From Euborellia annulipes (taxonomy: Eukaryota; Arthropoda; Insecta; Dermaptera; Anisolabididae), in contig JAKCPI010004475.1 of NCBI GenBank assembly GCA_023213315.1, positions 186,001 to 250,000 of the forward strand: 64,000 nucleotides of DNA, in the 5' to 3' direction. Every line of letters starts with the position of its first letter. Within the stretch, counting starts at the first letter, position 1. Below are positions 17,224 to 35,076 of this stretch, in pieces. Both the position numbers and the translations under genes were made by a program. The notes beneath the pieces are model-generated. The model ran no database searches. It was given only the letters and a program-made list of their open reading frames with translations, and was not told the origin of the DNA.

Positions 17224-20200
17224 ATGCCTGCATTGGAAGTGGAGAAACCACCTCCCGAAGCTCCAGAAACAAACAATGAAGGACCAAGCACACAGGCAGT
17301 CGTTGGAATTATATATCCCCCGCCAGAAGTTAGAAGTGAGTATTTCATTATTTAATAATTGATTAATAATTCATAAATCAAGAGTAATATCCCATCCTTA
17401 ATGGGGTATAGTAGTTAAGCTTAACTGAGTACAATTCACTTTTTGAGAAAGGTACATACATATTCATTCGATGTGGAAAAGGAACTGTGTTTGATTTCTA
17501 AAGAATTTCAATAATTGCCTATCTACCTTATATTAAAGGAAATATTATTTTAATTAGTTGTAAAATACATTTCTTATTTCTAAATCAAATAAGGTATTAA
17601 TTAATATTAGTTATTTACCTTCCTCATCAAATTTAACGTCACAACTTCTTTCAAACAATAGATAGTTCTGAGCTTTAACTCTAAAGTTTGAATGCCTGGA
17701 CCCCTAATATGTATAATAATCATTAACGGATATCGTTTAAAGTCTTAAATGGCCTAAGTTGCCGAAAAGACTGTGTGAATGTGAGTGTGAATGAGAAAAA
17801 AGTGTGAATGTTTTTTAAAAAAAAAAAAAAAACTCTAAAGTTTAAATTATAGGCCAATTATGAAATCCACTTACTAAAACCAATAATTCAATAGACTAAT
17901 TAATTGAAAATATAATTAAATTTTATTTAAGTTAATAATTTGTTCACATTTTCATTTAGATATCGTTGACAAAACCGCAAGTTTCGTTGCAAGAAATGGT
18001 CCTGAATTTGAAGCACGAATCCGTCAGAATGAATTGGGCAATCCCAAATTCAATTTTCTTAATTTCGGGGATCCATACTATGCGTACTATCAGCATAAAG
18101 TTAAAGACATTCGAGAAGGGAAAAGTAAGTAAATCTTATATTTAGCATTATGAATGTATATTACACATGAACATTATGTATGTATATAACAAAATAATTA
18201 ATTTCAGGCCAGGAACCTGCCCCTGCACCAGTACCTGTTCAACTTAAAGCATCTATGTCTCAAGTTCAACAAGAAATTTTGAAACAAGTTGCTGAACCAT
18301 TTATTCCTAAAGATCCCCCACCAGAATTTGAATTCATTGCTGATCCGCCATCCATATCAGCATTAGATTTGTAAATATTCATTTTTAATTTCATTAATCT
18401 CTCATTTTTAAACTTTGAATTTTCATAAATTAAATAAATTTACTTTGCAGGGACATTGTAAAATTGACAGCACAATTTGTCGCCCGTAATGGAAGGCAAT
18501 TTTTAACAAATTTAATGAACAGAGAACAAAGGAATTATCAATTCGACTTTTTACGTCCACAACATTCACTATTTTTATACTTTACCAAATTATTGGAACA
18601 ATATACCAAGGTATTTTTATTATTTGTAATTTAATTAATTCTTATTCATCACACATATTCAATATTATTGATTATTATTTTTGCATTAAATGTTTAAAAT
18701 GTATTTTTTAGGTTCTTATACCCCCTAAAGATTTGATGGGTAAATTAAAAGAGGAATCATCAAGTAAATCCGTTATTCTAGAGCAAGTAAAATATCGTGC
18801 TGAATGGTTGAAATATCAAGAAGCTCAAAGAAGGAAAGATGAAGAAGAACAGGAAAAAGAAAGAGGTAGATTGTTTTAAAAATTTATAAAATAAATATGT
18901 ATAAATTAGGGAATACATCAAATCTTAGAAAATTTTATAGGGTGTTTTTTTTTTTTCTAAAAAATTTAAAAAATTTTTTTAACATTATAATACATTAATT
19001 TATTTTTTAGTTGCTTATGCTCAAATCGATTGGCATGATTTTGTCGTCGTTGAAACTGTTGATTATCAACCGATGGAGCACGGCAATTTCCCTCCGCCGA
19101 CAACTCCAGATGAAGTTGGCGCCAGAGTGTTGATGCAAGAACGAATTGAAGAAGGAGACGATATTGAGATGCAATTAGAAAGCGATCATGAGGAAGAAGA
19201 AGAAGAGGTCAAAACTGACGAAGAAGAAGATCAAGCAGCCAAAGAGGCTAAAGACAATACCCAAGTACAAGATATGGAAGAAGAATCAAGTGAGGAAGAG
19301 GAAGAGATGCCTGCTCCTCAACCTCAATTACCGCCACGTCGTGTTAATGTCACTACCAGAGAGATTGTCCAACCGGCACCAATGCCTCCGTCTTTGGATA
19401 AAGTTCATGTCAAAAAAGGCTATGATCCCAAACAAGCTACTAAATCACAAATTAAACCTAATGGCAATGAAGAATTTCTCATTTCTCCCATTACTGGTGA
19501 GAAGATTCCTGCTTCCAAAGTGCAAGAACATATGCGTATTGGATTGCTTGATCCAAGATGGGTGGAACAACGGGACCGTCAAATCCAAGATAAAATCAAT
19601 CAAGATACAGTTTATGCTCCAGGTAAGATTTTAATATTTTTACTTTCTCTTATCTATATGTATATATTAAATATACATATATATAGAGAGAGAAAGTATT
19701 GGATTCATGTCAAAAATTCGATGTTGAGATTTTGATGGATATACAGGTTTTGAGGTCCCCTGAATCCAAAAAAGTGGTTTTCAGACATGGTCTGTCTCCG
19801 AGTGTGTGTGTGTCTGTCTGGAGGTCTATGTTCAATTTCAAGCATGAAGGAATTGAGCTATGCATTTTGCAACATCATCTGTCTGTCTGTGAACAATATA
19901 TCTCAAGAACTAAAAGAGCTAGGAGATAGAAACTTTTATATTTAAGTTAGCTACCTCCCTGAGACGTAACACGAAGCTTTTGAACAAAATCGGCCAAAAA
20001 GTACTTGTACTTTACTGATGCACTTTTTCAGTTTTTTCGGTTTTCAAAATTCGCTCCAACGATTTTGATTAAAATTCAAAAATCAATTATTTTTTAGATG
20101 CTCTTTAAAATATATATTCTCATTTTGCCATTGAAATCTTCTGAAGACCACTTTACTCTTGTACTTTCATAGGAAAGATAATAGAAATGGTTGCCATGGT

Positions 20201-23200
20201 AACAAATATAAATATTTTCCCATGTTTATAAATGTTACATCTTAAATTCTAATTTATCGGCGGAAACTAAATATATGTCGCCACAAAAAATCTGGTGTGA
20301 CAAGCACAGAACATAACTTTTTCTTACCAAAGGTAAGAGAAAGTTGTGTGCTGTTTGAACAGTCACACCAGATTTTTTATTTTGGATTTTCAAATTATTT
20401 AATCTTTTTAAACTTTAAATAATATCTGAAGAGATTATTAGAAGACATCCATCCTAGTTGTTGATTTTATATTTTTTACCATCACTATGAAGTTTAAACG
20501 ATAATATAGACTACATATATATAATATATACATGGAATTCTGATTTTATATATTATTTGCAATATATAAAATCACAATTTTGAAAACTTGTTCAGGTGTT
20601 TTATTATCATTTTATTTTTAGGTTCTGCTATTGAGGCAAGTTTGAAACAACTTGCCGAGAGACGTACTGATATTTTCGGTGTTGGTGATGAAGAAACAGC
20701 GATCGGTAAAAAGATTGGAGAAGAGGATAAAAGAAAAGATGACAAAGTAAATATAACCATTTGAGATCTTAAAACCTAACGTTCCTAACTATTATCAGAG
20801 AAAAATTGCAAAACAAGACCAAATCAGGGGCGTGGCTATGCATAAGCAGAATTAAGCTTATTACATAAGGGGCATGTTTTAAGGGGGCACTAATTTGTTT
20901 ATAACTTTTAACTCGAGTGTCCCTTTTCAATAAAAATTTTCATTTTCTTTTATAAAAACAATGAAATAATCACAAGTAGAAAGCTCATGGGTGGGACTCA
21001 ATATTGACCTTCACTGTACATAAGCAGTCAAAACGTACAGTATTTATATTTTTAATAAATAATTAATACAAAAATGTGGTCTATAATTAAAAATTCTCCT
21101 AATAATAACGTTTCGACTGTTTTTTCTGCAGTCGTTTTCAAGTACTGTGTACGACTCAAGTGAACTGACTTTTAGATATCTAATGCCCTGTTTATTATTT
21201 TTTCAAGGTTACTTGGGATGGTCACACGTCATCTGTCGAAGCAGCGACTCGAGCAGCTCGAGCTAACATCACAATTGAAGAGCAGATTCATCAAATTCAT
21301 AAAGTCAAAGGCTTGTTGCCCGATGAAGAGAAAGAGAAAATCGGTCCTAAACCTGTGGTGGGCGCTCGTAACACTGCAGTCGCTGCTGCTGCCGCAGCTG
21401 CTCAAAGTGTCAAAGCTATGGGTCAAATTGTTAAGCCCCCTGTGACTGTTAAAGCATCAGCGACAACATCAGCAAAAGCTCAGTCCCAGCAAGCACCTCC
21501 TGCTCCGCCAGTGCCTGTGCAGCCGCCTCAGGCCCCTCCTCCACCTCCACCAACGCCAATGAGTATCCCAACAGCTCTCGGGGCAATCCCTCCACCTCCA
21601 GGACTTATGCCCCCTCAGCCAGGAATGATGATGATGCCGATTCGACAACCGATGATGGGTACGTTTCTTATTTTCATAGAAAGTATTTAGTATTTTCCAC
21701 ACTGAAAAAGTTTTATTGTTAAGATCATATTAATCGAGAAATAGATTGTTAATTTAGGAATATGAAAAAGGTGACTTGCCGGTCTAGAATATTTATGCCA
21801 GGGGTTCCCAAACTTTTTCGGTTTCCGGCGCCCTTAATATATCAGAATTTTTCCGTGGCTTCCCAAGTCAGATCTCAGGGTAAACCTAAAACTAATAGTT
21901 TTTCTTCATTTCAAATTCAGATACGCATTAATATATGTATACCTCTTATGGTTATAATTTTATTTAATAAATAATTAAAACTCATGACTTCAATTTTTTG
22001 GCTAATAGCAAAAAATTAATATAATATTTTGTATAGGAAAGTTTTCACAGCACCCCAAGAGAACAGCCGCTGTTCCCTGGGGCGGGTTTGGGAAAGACTG
22101 GTTCAAACCTACTCTTTATTTTTATAGATATATATTCAAAACAGATCTATCGATGATAATTGTTGGAGTCAAGAAATAAATTACATCCTTGGTCCTAATA
22201 ATGGGTGACCAATTAGGAATATATTGCAATATATGTTTATGTGTTTTTGAATTTTTAGATTTTATTTATCACGAATGTGTTTATTAAAGCTTTTTGTGGT
22301 TTGTATTATTATTATTATGGGAGTTTTTAATTATAGACCACATTTTGTATTAATTATTTATTAAAAGTGTAAATACTGTACGTTTCGACTGAGAGCAGTC
22401 GAAACTTTATATATATAATATAAATAATAAATACAAAATGCGGTCTATAATTAAAAACTCCGATAAAAAGGATTATATATGATTCATATTTTATCCCGTA
22501 AATCTTCTCATTCCTAATGGACATCCCTAGCCTTGCTCTGAAATTATTTACATTTATTATTTTTTTAATTTGTTTTTTAGTGCCTGCTCGTGCTCCTTAT
22601 TCAGTTACTGCTCCTGCTCCACCCATTCCAGGATTTATGGCTCAATCGGCTCAAATTGGTCAATCCCCAGCTGCAGCTGTAAGTATCTTAGAAAAATTAA
22701 ATAGCATAGTGGAGTATCCATGTGCAGGGGATTTTAAACCCCTACTTCCCAGGCGAGAAAAAAAACTTCACTGGGAGGTAAGGGATCATCAATTTTTTCT
22801 TTTGATTTATTTTAGTTTTTTAAAAAGACCATGAATTTATGATCTTTTTGTTGTAAAAGAATGTTTGCATTTTTTTCAAATATTATTAAATTCCCGAATG
22901 ATCCTGCTTAATGGTATACCGGAGAACCCATTTTATATGTGATATGTTTAATAATTTAAAATATTTTTACAGGGAATACAGCATCCTGGAGAAATGATGT
23001 TAGATCCGGATGAGCCACCACACAAGAAACAGAGAACTGAAGAGGCATTAATTCCTGAAGCCCAATTTTTGGCTAAAAATAAAGTAAGAATTTATTTCTA
23101 TATTACCATATACTAGAGGATATGAATGATATTTGTATACCATCCTTTCCAAATACTTTCTGAGGTGGATGAATCAATATGTGTACATTTATATTTATTT

Positions 23201-24726
23201 ATAATTTGATTTTTTTTCTCTTAGGGGTCTGTATCCATTAAAGTGGCTGTGCCAAGTATGGCAGATAAGCCTGAATGGCGCCTTCATGGTCAAATGCTTT
23301 CGTTGACTTTGCCTTTAACTGATACCGTTGCTGTGGTCAAAGCACGTATTCATGAAGAAACTGGAATGCCGCCCGGAAAGCAAAAACTTCACTGGGAGGT
23401 AAGGGATCAACTTTTTTCTTTTGATTTATTTATTTGTTTATTTTTTTTTTTAAACCACTTAATTTTTTTACTTTCTCTTACCTATATATGTAATATATAG
23501 AGATAAAGTATTGCGATCATGTCAAAAATTTGATGTCGAGATTTTGATGGATATACATGTTTTGAGGTCCCGTTTTTGAGTCCAAAAAAGTGGGTCCCTC
23601 AAATTGGTCTGTCTGTCGTGTGTAACGATTTTAAGCATGAAGGAATTGAGTTACGGGATTGAATTAGTTTTTTTCGAATTTATCAAAATCGGCTCTAACG
23701 ATTTTGATTAAAATTCAAAAATCAATTATTTTTTTACTTGCTCTTTAAAATGTATATTCTCATTTTGCCCTGAAAATTATTTTAAGTACACTTTACTGAT
23801 GTAGTATTTCAGATTTTTCAAATTGATTTTCCGGCTCTTTCTTCCATAGATCCAATGTTAAATCCCTAAGGGGATTTGCATGTTAATTTCGATTCAAAAG
23901 GGGGTCCCCGGTCCCTCTTTTTAAACATTTTCAAAAAAATTTTTCCAATTATTTTTATAAAATTTTGTATTTATTTAGGATTCTATTGTGTAAAAAAAAA
24001 AATATCTATAGTTTAATTCATGCTATGGGAAACTAAATATACTATTATATGTGACCGTCTACATGAAAAGGGACCAAATCTTCTCTAGGCTAAATTTTCA
24101 GGAGAGCCGATTTACTAAAAAAGTTCAAAAAAATAGATTTTTTTTTATTACTGATTCCGATTCTCTAGTTCTTCATCTTATATGATGAAATATTCGATTC
24201 ATCAGAATCGATGTATTTTATATAAAAAAAATTGAAAAAACAAGACAAAGGTGAGATAAGAGAAAACGGACCAAACAAACTTTAAACTCATTTTTCTCAA
24301 AACTAGATTTTAAAAATTCATATCTTCCAAACAAAAAATGATAAAAAAATTCTAAAAATACCGGCTTGCTCAGCAGGATATGTTCTGTACAGAAAGCATA
24401 AAAACTCAATTTTGACCCTGGTGAAGATTTGTTACCTTTTCATGTGGACTGTCATATATATAGAATATATATATATATATCGACAGAAGAAAATCTAGTG
24501 CGACCAGTCACACCATAATTTTTTTTGTTTCTTTTATTTATTAATATAAAGCGACTTCCTCTTTTCTAAGCTGTTTAAAATGCTGCTGAATTTTTCCAAC
24601 TTAATTTTTTATTTTCATTTTTAGGGCTTATTCTTCAAAGATTCCAACTCGCTTGCTTATTACAATATAATGAGTGGAACAATTATCAATTTGCAACTCA
24701 AGGAACGTGGTGGCCGCAAGAAATAA
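17224..24726 (+). CDS. SF3A1: splicing factor 3A subunit 1
   Basis: Twelve exons: 17224-17335, 17960-18124, 18208-18370, 18451-18610, 18712-18865, 19011-19622, 20622-20746, 21208-21658, 22581-22678, 22973-23083, 23225-23398, 24625-24726; phases agree throughout; 808 residues (human about 793). It is the PRP21 homologue of the SF3a complex in U2 snRNP and acts in the nucleus in branch-site recognition. SURP1 lies at about 38-90 (FVARNGPEFEARI), SURP2 at about 147-200 (FVARNGRQFLTNLM), then the Prp21 region, an acidic Glu-rich stretch (about 270-330), Ala/Pro-rich linkers, and a C-terminal ubiquitin-like domain ending KERGGRKK, which contacts U1 SL4 in the human protein. AATAAA at 24848. Intron 9 contains a copied 5' splice site (see findings). 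Confidence 0.97.
17691..17830 (+). repeat. 5'-truncated SINE in SF3A1 intron 1
   Basis: Only the SINE tail is present, from AATGCCTGGACCCCTAATAT to poly(A). It is flanked by a 13-bp direct repeat AACTCTAAAGTTT (17678-17690 and 17831-17843). 5' truncation with a target duplication is typical of LINE-driven insertion. Confidence 0.85.
19646..20125 (+). repeat. dispersed repeat with CTTTCTCTTA palindromic head
   Basis: In SF3A1 intron 6. It starts ACTTTCTCTTATCTATATGT, folds back on ATATAGAGAGAGAAAGTA, and continues with GATGTTGAGATTTTGATGG, TTTTGAGGTCCCC and GGTCTGTCTCC motifs. Related copies lie at 23465-23790, 25252-25300, 51271-51670 and 62118-62248. Confidence 0.75.
20285..20382. repeat. 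98-bp hairpin repeat
   Basis: AATCTGGTGTGAC...CTTTTTCTTACC and GGTAAGAGAAAGTTGTG...GTCACACCAGATT form an imperfect palindrome around AAA. Pieces recur near 3595, 24490, 37560 and 42550, so it is a mobile or repeated hairpin. Confidence 0.65.
20920..21013. repeat. one-ended mariner-type MITE fragment
   Basis: It matches the right part of the element at 51361-51571 (AAAAACAATGAAATAATCAC, then TGGGACTCAATATTGACC and CACTGTA). A second internal piece lies at about 11218-11315. Confidence 0.65.
22322..22462. repeat. inverted repeat around a CGTTTCGACTG hairpin
   Basis: Arms TTTTTAATTATAGACCACAT and TGCGGTCTATAATTAAAAAC enclose CGTTTCGACTGAGAGCAGTC. A single arm plus a similar hairpin lies at 21065-21145 in intron 7. 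Both are in SF3A1 introns. Confidence 0.65.
22757..22815 (+). repeat. copy of SF3A1 exon 11/intron 11 junction inside intron 9
   Basis: AAAAACTTCACTGGGAG followed by GTAAGGGATCA and a TTTTCTTTTGATTTATTT tract duplicates 23384-23432. It keeps the KLHWE codons and the strong 5' splice site. The reading frame from exon 9 (ending 22678) stays open through 99 bases to the copied donor at 22777/22778, so use of this site would add 33 residues in frame. Confidence 0.85.
23465..23790 (+). repeat. dispersed repeat with CTTTCTCTTA head, second copy
   Basis: In SF3A1 intron 11. TACTTTCTCTTACC...TATATAGAGATAAAGTATTG, then GATGTCGAGATTTTGATGG, ATACATGTTTTGAGGTCCCG and GGTCTGTCTGTCG. It aligns with the intron 6 copy until both decay. 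Confidence 0.75.
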
Positions 24727-24840
24727 ATATATATACATTTTTCTTTTAAAATTATTATTTTAAAAATATAGTTGTAAGTATAAATAGAAATAATATCAAA
24801 AATTTAAAAGCTTATATCAATAGATAATGGAATATTTGGT

Positions 24841-24853
24841 TTTATTTAATAAA
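24841..24853. terminator. back-to-back poly(A) signals of SF3A1 and XYLB
   Basis: TTTATTTAATAAA contains AATAAA on the plus strand (24848-24853, for SF3A1, stop at 24726) and AATAAA on the minus strand (24846-24841, for XYLB, stop at 24937). The two convergent transcripts would overlap if both signals are used. Confidence 0.6.
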
Positions 24854-24936
24854 GACTAGTACCCGAAACACTAAGTTATTTTTTTATATATTAATATATC
24901 TATATTTTAGTTATCAATTTAGGCTTTCTGTGTTAT

Positions 24937-31362
<6,426 letters not shown>

Positions 31363-33259
31363 TTTGGATTTTTTATTTTAATAGATTAAAAAAAAAAGAC
31401 TTAGTAGTTATAAAAAGATAAGCAGGGATATTCTGTCCTTGAATTTATGACCTGATAAATTTAAGTCGTTAAAAAAATAATGTATGTATGAATTCATTAA
31501 AGTTGAGACTTTTGTAAAATCATTGAATCAGAACGGGAATTGAGTTGCCACAACTTCGAATTTGTCTAAAGCCCTAAAGGGAAAAATATTAAGTTGAAAT
31601 GGAATATTGTCCTTTATTTTAATTATATTAGTTTATCTTTAATATCATCATATTCCATATATGCTAATAATTTATGTAAAAAAGTTAAAAAATAATTGGA
31701 TATAACTGTTAGTTTTGTCTATGAAATCTCATTCTGATCCCATCCTTATCAGACTGGGGGCGAAGAGATGATATTGTATAAGGCCCTAGAAAATTATTTC
31801 GAAAATTTATCTTAATATCTTTTCTTTTTTTTTTTTAATTCGAAAGAGAAAACGACGTAAGTCCGATTGAAAGGAACGATTACTGAAGGATTATCGTTCC
31901 TTGCAGTTCACTTGGTTGGACCCCAAGGCTATTTCAACACCTTGATTCTTTTTTTTTTCAACTCCCTGAGCGCTCAACCAGAATTCTTTTAATTTTAACT
32001 TATACTATATTTATTTTAAAAAATTCCTAAATTTGCTCTATTTCTGCCCCCCCCCCCCCACCTGAGAAAAAACTGGCGCCGTCACAGGAGAGAAGGAGTA
32101 TAAAATTGAAATAGTGAGAATCATATTATAAAGTCCCATTTTTTGTGAGCGTAACTAAATAACAAAATTCGTAGCCCCTATAGTTTTATAATTAATTCAA
32201 ACGACCAGATTTTCATTTTGCCACAATTTATTTTTTTTTCTCTCGTTATAATGTAAGATGAATGAAACTATAAGTTAGCATTAAAAATAAAAGGAAATTG
32301 ATAATAATAAGATTGAAAATAAACTGCAAGAAATGGATTTGAACGCGCAAAGTATGGTAAAGTGAGGATGGAAAAAATATCATTGTTGATCATTATGAAA
32401 TAATATTTTTTTTTAACCAAGTGTTTTTACTTAAGTGCCCTTTCAAAATCGCTTTTTATTATGCCTCACCCTGTATTAATAAAACCAAAGTTGGTTGAAT
32501 TGTTAAAGTGGTCAACAATTCTACCTATTTTTTCCATCCTCATTTTACCAAACTTTTCGAGTTCAAATCCATCTCGTGCACATCTTTTTTTTTTCATTCT
32601 TATTATTAACAAATTTCCTTTTATTTTTAATGCTATCTTATAATTTCCTATGAAATGAAATTATATCAAACAATATAAGTCCATTCGAAAAACCTTGGTA
32701 CCGATGGCTACAAGGGGACGTTCCACACGCTGATTTCTCGGGGTCACCAATTCCGAGCTTTCGCCGCGCATGGCATTGCTTAACCGCAACAACCGCTGTC
32801 GATTAAATATAAATAAAATAATAATTTTGTTTTAAGAATAAAAATAAAGGAAAAAATATAATATGTAGTTGGTATTTATTTTAATTTGCTAATCTAACAA
32901 AAGATAGCAGCACTTTCCAAATATGGCGTTAAATATATATTTTGATCTTTGATTATCTTTGATTTTGATATTAATTCAGATATAATTGGATTGTCATTCA
33001 CCCATAGATAATCTTGAAAATAATCTATGTATGATATTCATTTAATTACTTTCAAAAATAAAAGTAAAAAATAGGAAGAAATTATATTTTTTATGTAAAT
33101 ATACGAATGAAAGTTTTCTTTACATGTTTTCTTTCATATTTAAAAAAGTAGGCATTAAAAAATATATATTGATAAAACTATTTTAAATTTTAAGTTAAAC
33201 TTTTTTCTTCTTTCTAGCGCAACCTTCAACTAAATAAATTGCCAACTTTTTTTAGTAAA
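31363..33259. other. divergent XYLB-NAXE intergenic region
   Basis: AT-rich sequence of about 1.9 kb containing a C tract at 32048, a degenerate relative of the palindromic element at 32265-32650, and a short GC-richer block at 32700-32800. It must hold both promoters; I see no clear core motif. Confidence 0.4.
32265..32650. repeat. degenerate small relative of the palindromic element
   Basis: Left arm TTAGCATTAAAAATAAAAGG...GGATTTGAACGCGCAAAG and right arm CTTTTCGAGTTCAAATCC...CCTTTTATTTTTAATGC are inverted around about 32400-32480. The same outer sequences flank copies 1 and 2 of the 1.3 kb palindrome. Confidence 0.65.
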
Positions 33260-33967
33260 ATGTCGACCATTAAATATCTCAATCAACAAGAGGCAATTAA
33301 AATTGACCAAGAATTATTTAATCAGTATAAATATAGTGTCGATCAATTAATGGAATTAGCTGGTTTGAGTTGTGCAATTGCAATTTCAGAATGCTACCCA
33401 GTTAAGAATAAAGAAATTTTGATTTGTTGTGGCCCGGGAAATAACGGAGGCGATGGTTTAGTATGTGCCAGACATTTGAAATTATTTGGATATTCACCAA
33501 AGATTTATTATCCAAAAAGAACAAAAAATGAATTATATGAAAATTTAACATTTCAATGTATTTCAATGGAAATACCTTTAATTGAAGATGTTCCAAATAA
33601 TTTGGATAACTTTTATTTTATTGTTGATGCCATTTTCGGTTTTAGTTTTAAACCTCCGATACGAGAAAGCTTTCAAAAAATTATAAACGAATTGGTAAAT
33701 ACTAAAGTACCAATTTGTAGTATAGATATTCCAAGTGGATGGGATGTCGAATCCGGTATCCCAAATTCTGGGGGAATTCAACCAGAAATGCTAATTTCAC
33801 TAACATGTCCCAAAAAATGTGCAGAATTATTTAAAGGAAAATATCATTATCTTGGAGGTCGTTTTGTTCCACCTGAACTTGAAAAAAAATATAATTTGCA
33901 ATTACCAAATTATCCTGGAAGCTCATTGTGTGTTCCTCTGATTGACTCTAATTGTACAAAAAAATGA
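33260..33967 (+). CDS. NAXE: NAD(P)H-hydrate epimerase (YjeF_N domain)
   Basis: Single exon, 235 residues. It interconverts R and S forms of NAD(P)HX, the damaged hydrated cofactors, so the S-specific dehydratase can repair them. The YjeF_N Rossmann-like domain fills the protein: N-terminal [22 protein letters not shown] helix, [17 protein letters not shown] (nucleotide-binding loop), VDAIFGFSF, and [13 protein letters not shown] with the catalytic-site Asp. It ends just past GGRFVPPEL. The start at 33260 is the first ATG and fits the family; there is no mitochondrial or secretory leader, unlike vertebrate NAXE. A TTTTTTTAG just upstream (33254) could be a 5'UTR splice acceptor. The neighbouring XYLB is divergent. 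Confidence 0.95.
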   Translation: MSTIKYLNQQEAIKIDQELFNQYKYSVDQLMELAGLSCAIAISECYPVKNKEILICCGPGNNGGDGLVCARHLKLFGYSPKIYYPKRTKNELYENLTFQCISMEIPLIEDVPNNLDNFYFIVDAIFGFSFKPPIRESFQKIINELVNTKVPICSIDIPSGWDVESGIPNSGGIQPEMLISLTCPKKCAELFKGKYHYLGGRFVPPELEKKYNLQLPNYPGSSLCVPLIDSNCTKK

Positions 33968-35076
33968 AGCGAATGATTAATAATACAGCTTACAAGGGAA
34001 AAACAAATTGGATAAAATTGAGGAAATGCTCTTTACAGTTTATAGGAGTAAAAGCTTTCTTTATTTAAAAATTACACGAGTGCTTTTACTTTGTTGTAAC
34101 ATACATATTCTCTGACCTAATCCATGTAAATTTAAAAAATAACTGTAAAGAAATATATAATACCTTAACTCTAATCTCTAGTTTAAAATAATTTAGTAAA
34201 ATTTATTGTACATAAAAAAATCAATATCCATTTGATTAATTATTATAATTATAGCAGTTCGGTAAAGTTTATTTTATTTAATTCATTTAGGCTGGACCCA
34301 CACCGATTGAGCAAAAATGTTAATGACAAAACAGTTTTGACGAATCGTGCTTAAAAATGTTTTTTCAATGCTTTTAATATGGGTCAATGCACACCGATTA
34401 AGCAAAACCAAAAAACACAAGTAGATACGTAGGGCTTATAGCTGGTAGTTCAATCAGAATAGGTGAAAAGTATAAGAAAATTCGCATCTAGTCGTATTTC
34501 ATTTATATTCTTCATTATTTATATTCTCATCATGTTGACGTTTCGATCCCGGAATGTTCTGAGAATGATTTCAACCGGGATCGGAACGTCAACATGATGA
34601 GAATAAAAATAATGAAATACGACCGACTAGCTGCGGATTTTCTTCTCCTTTTCAGAATAGGTATCCTCAAAAAACACAATTGAGCATCATTCAACATCAT
34701 TGTGCAAAATGTTCAAATTGACTTTGAGCGTTTTTGCTTAATCGGTGTGCGTTGGTATTGAGCAGTGTTTTGCCTTTGAGCGTTTTTGCTCAATGACAAA
34801 ACATTTTGTCGAATCATGCTTAAAACTGTTTTTCAATGCTTTTAATATGGGTCAACGCAAAACAAAAAAAAACACAATTGAGCAAAATGTTTTGCCATTG
34901 AGCGTTTTTGCTTAATCGGTGTGCGTCCAGCCTTACTTGGAATAATGAAACTATATTGTTTACGTTGCTATCTTGATCAAATTTTTAACAATTGTTGTTT
35001 CGATAATAATATTTTATATAAACAAAATTTGATTTTTATTATTTTTTTATCCTATTAAAGTTTGAAAAAATAAAAA
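33968..35076. other. NAXE to membrane-protein gene gap
   Basis: It holds the NAXE 3' flank, then a GGCTGGACCCACACCGA-ended element (34289-34933) with an inverted repeat nested in it, then 140 bases of AT-rich upstream sequence for the next gene. Confidence 0.5.
34289..34933. mobile_element. GGCTGGACCCACACCGA-ended element with nested inverted repeat
   Basis: The ends AGGCTGGACCCACACCGATT and AATCGGTGTGCGTCCAGCCT are near-perfect inverted repeats. Inside are repeated TTTTGCTCAATGACAAAACA motifs. An inverted repeat at about 34456-34663 (arms CTCATCATGTTGACGTTTCG and CGGAACGTCAACATGATGAG) looks like a separate insertion; it carries a TCTGAGAATG...CGGAACG core. Confidence 0.75.

Noticed and set aside
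19188..19634. 148-residue Lys/Arg-rich ORF
   Set aside because: It is a frame-shifted shadow of SF3A1 exon 6, whose acidic repeats read as basic in another frame.
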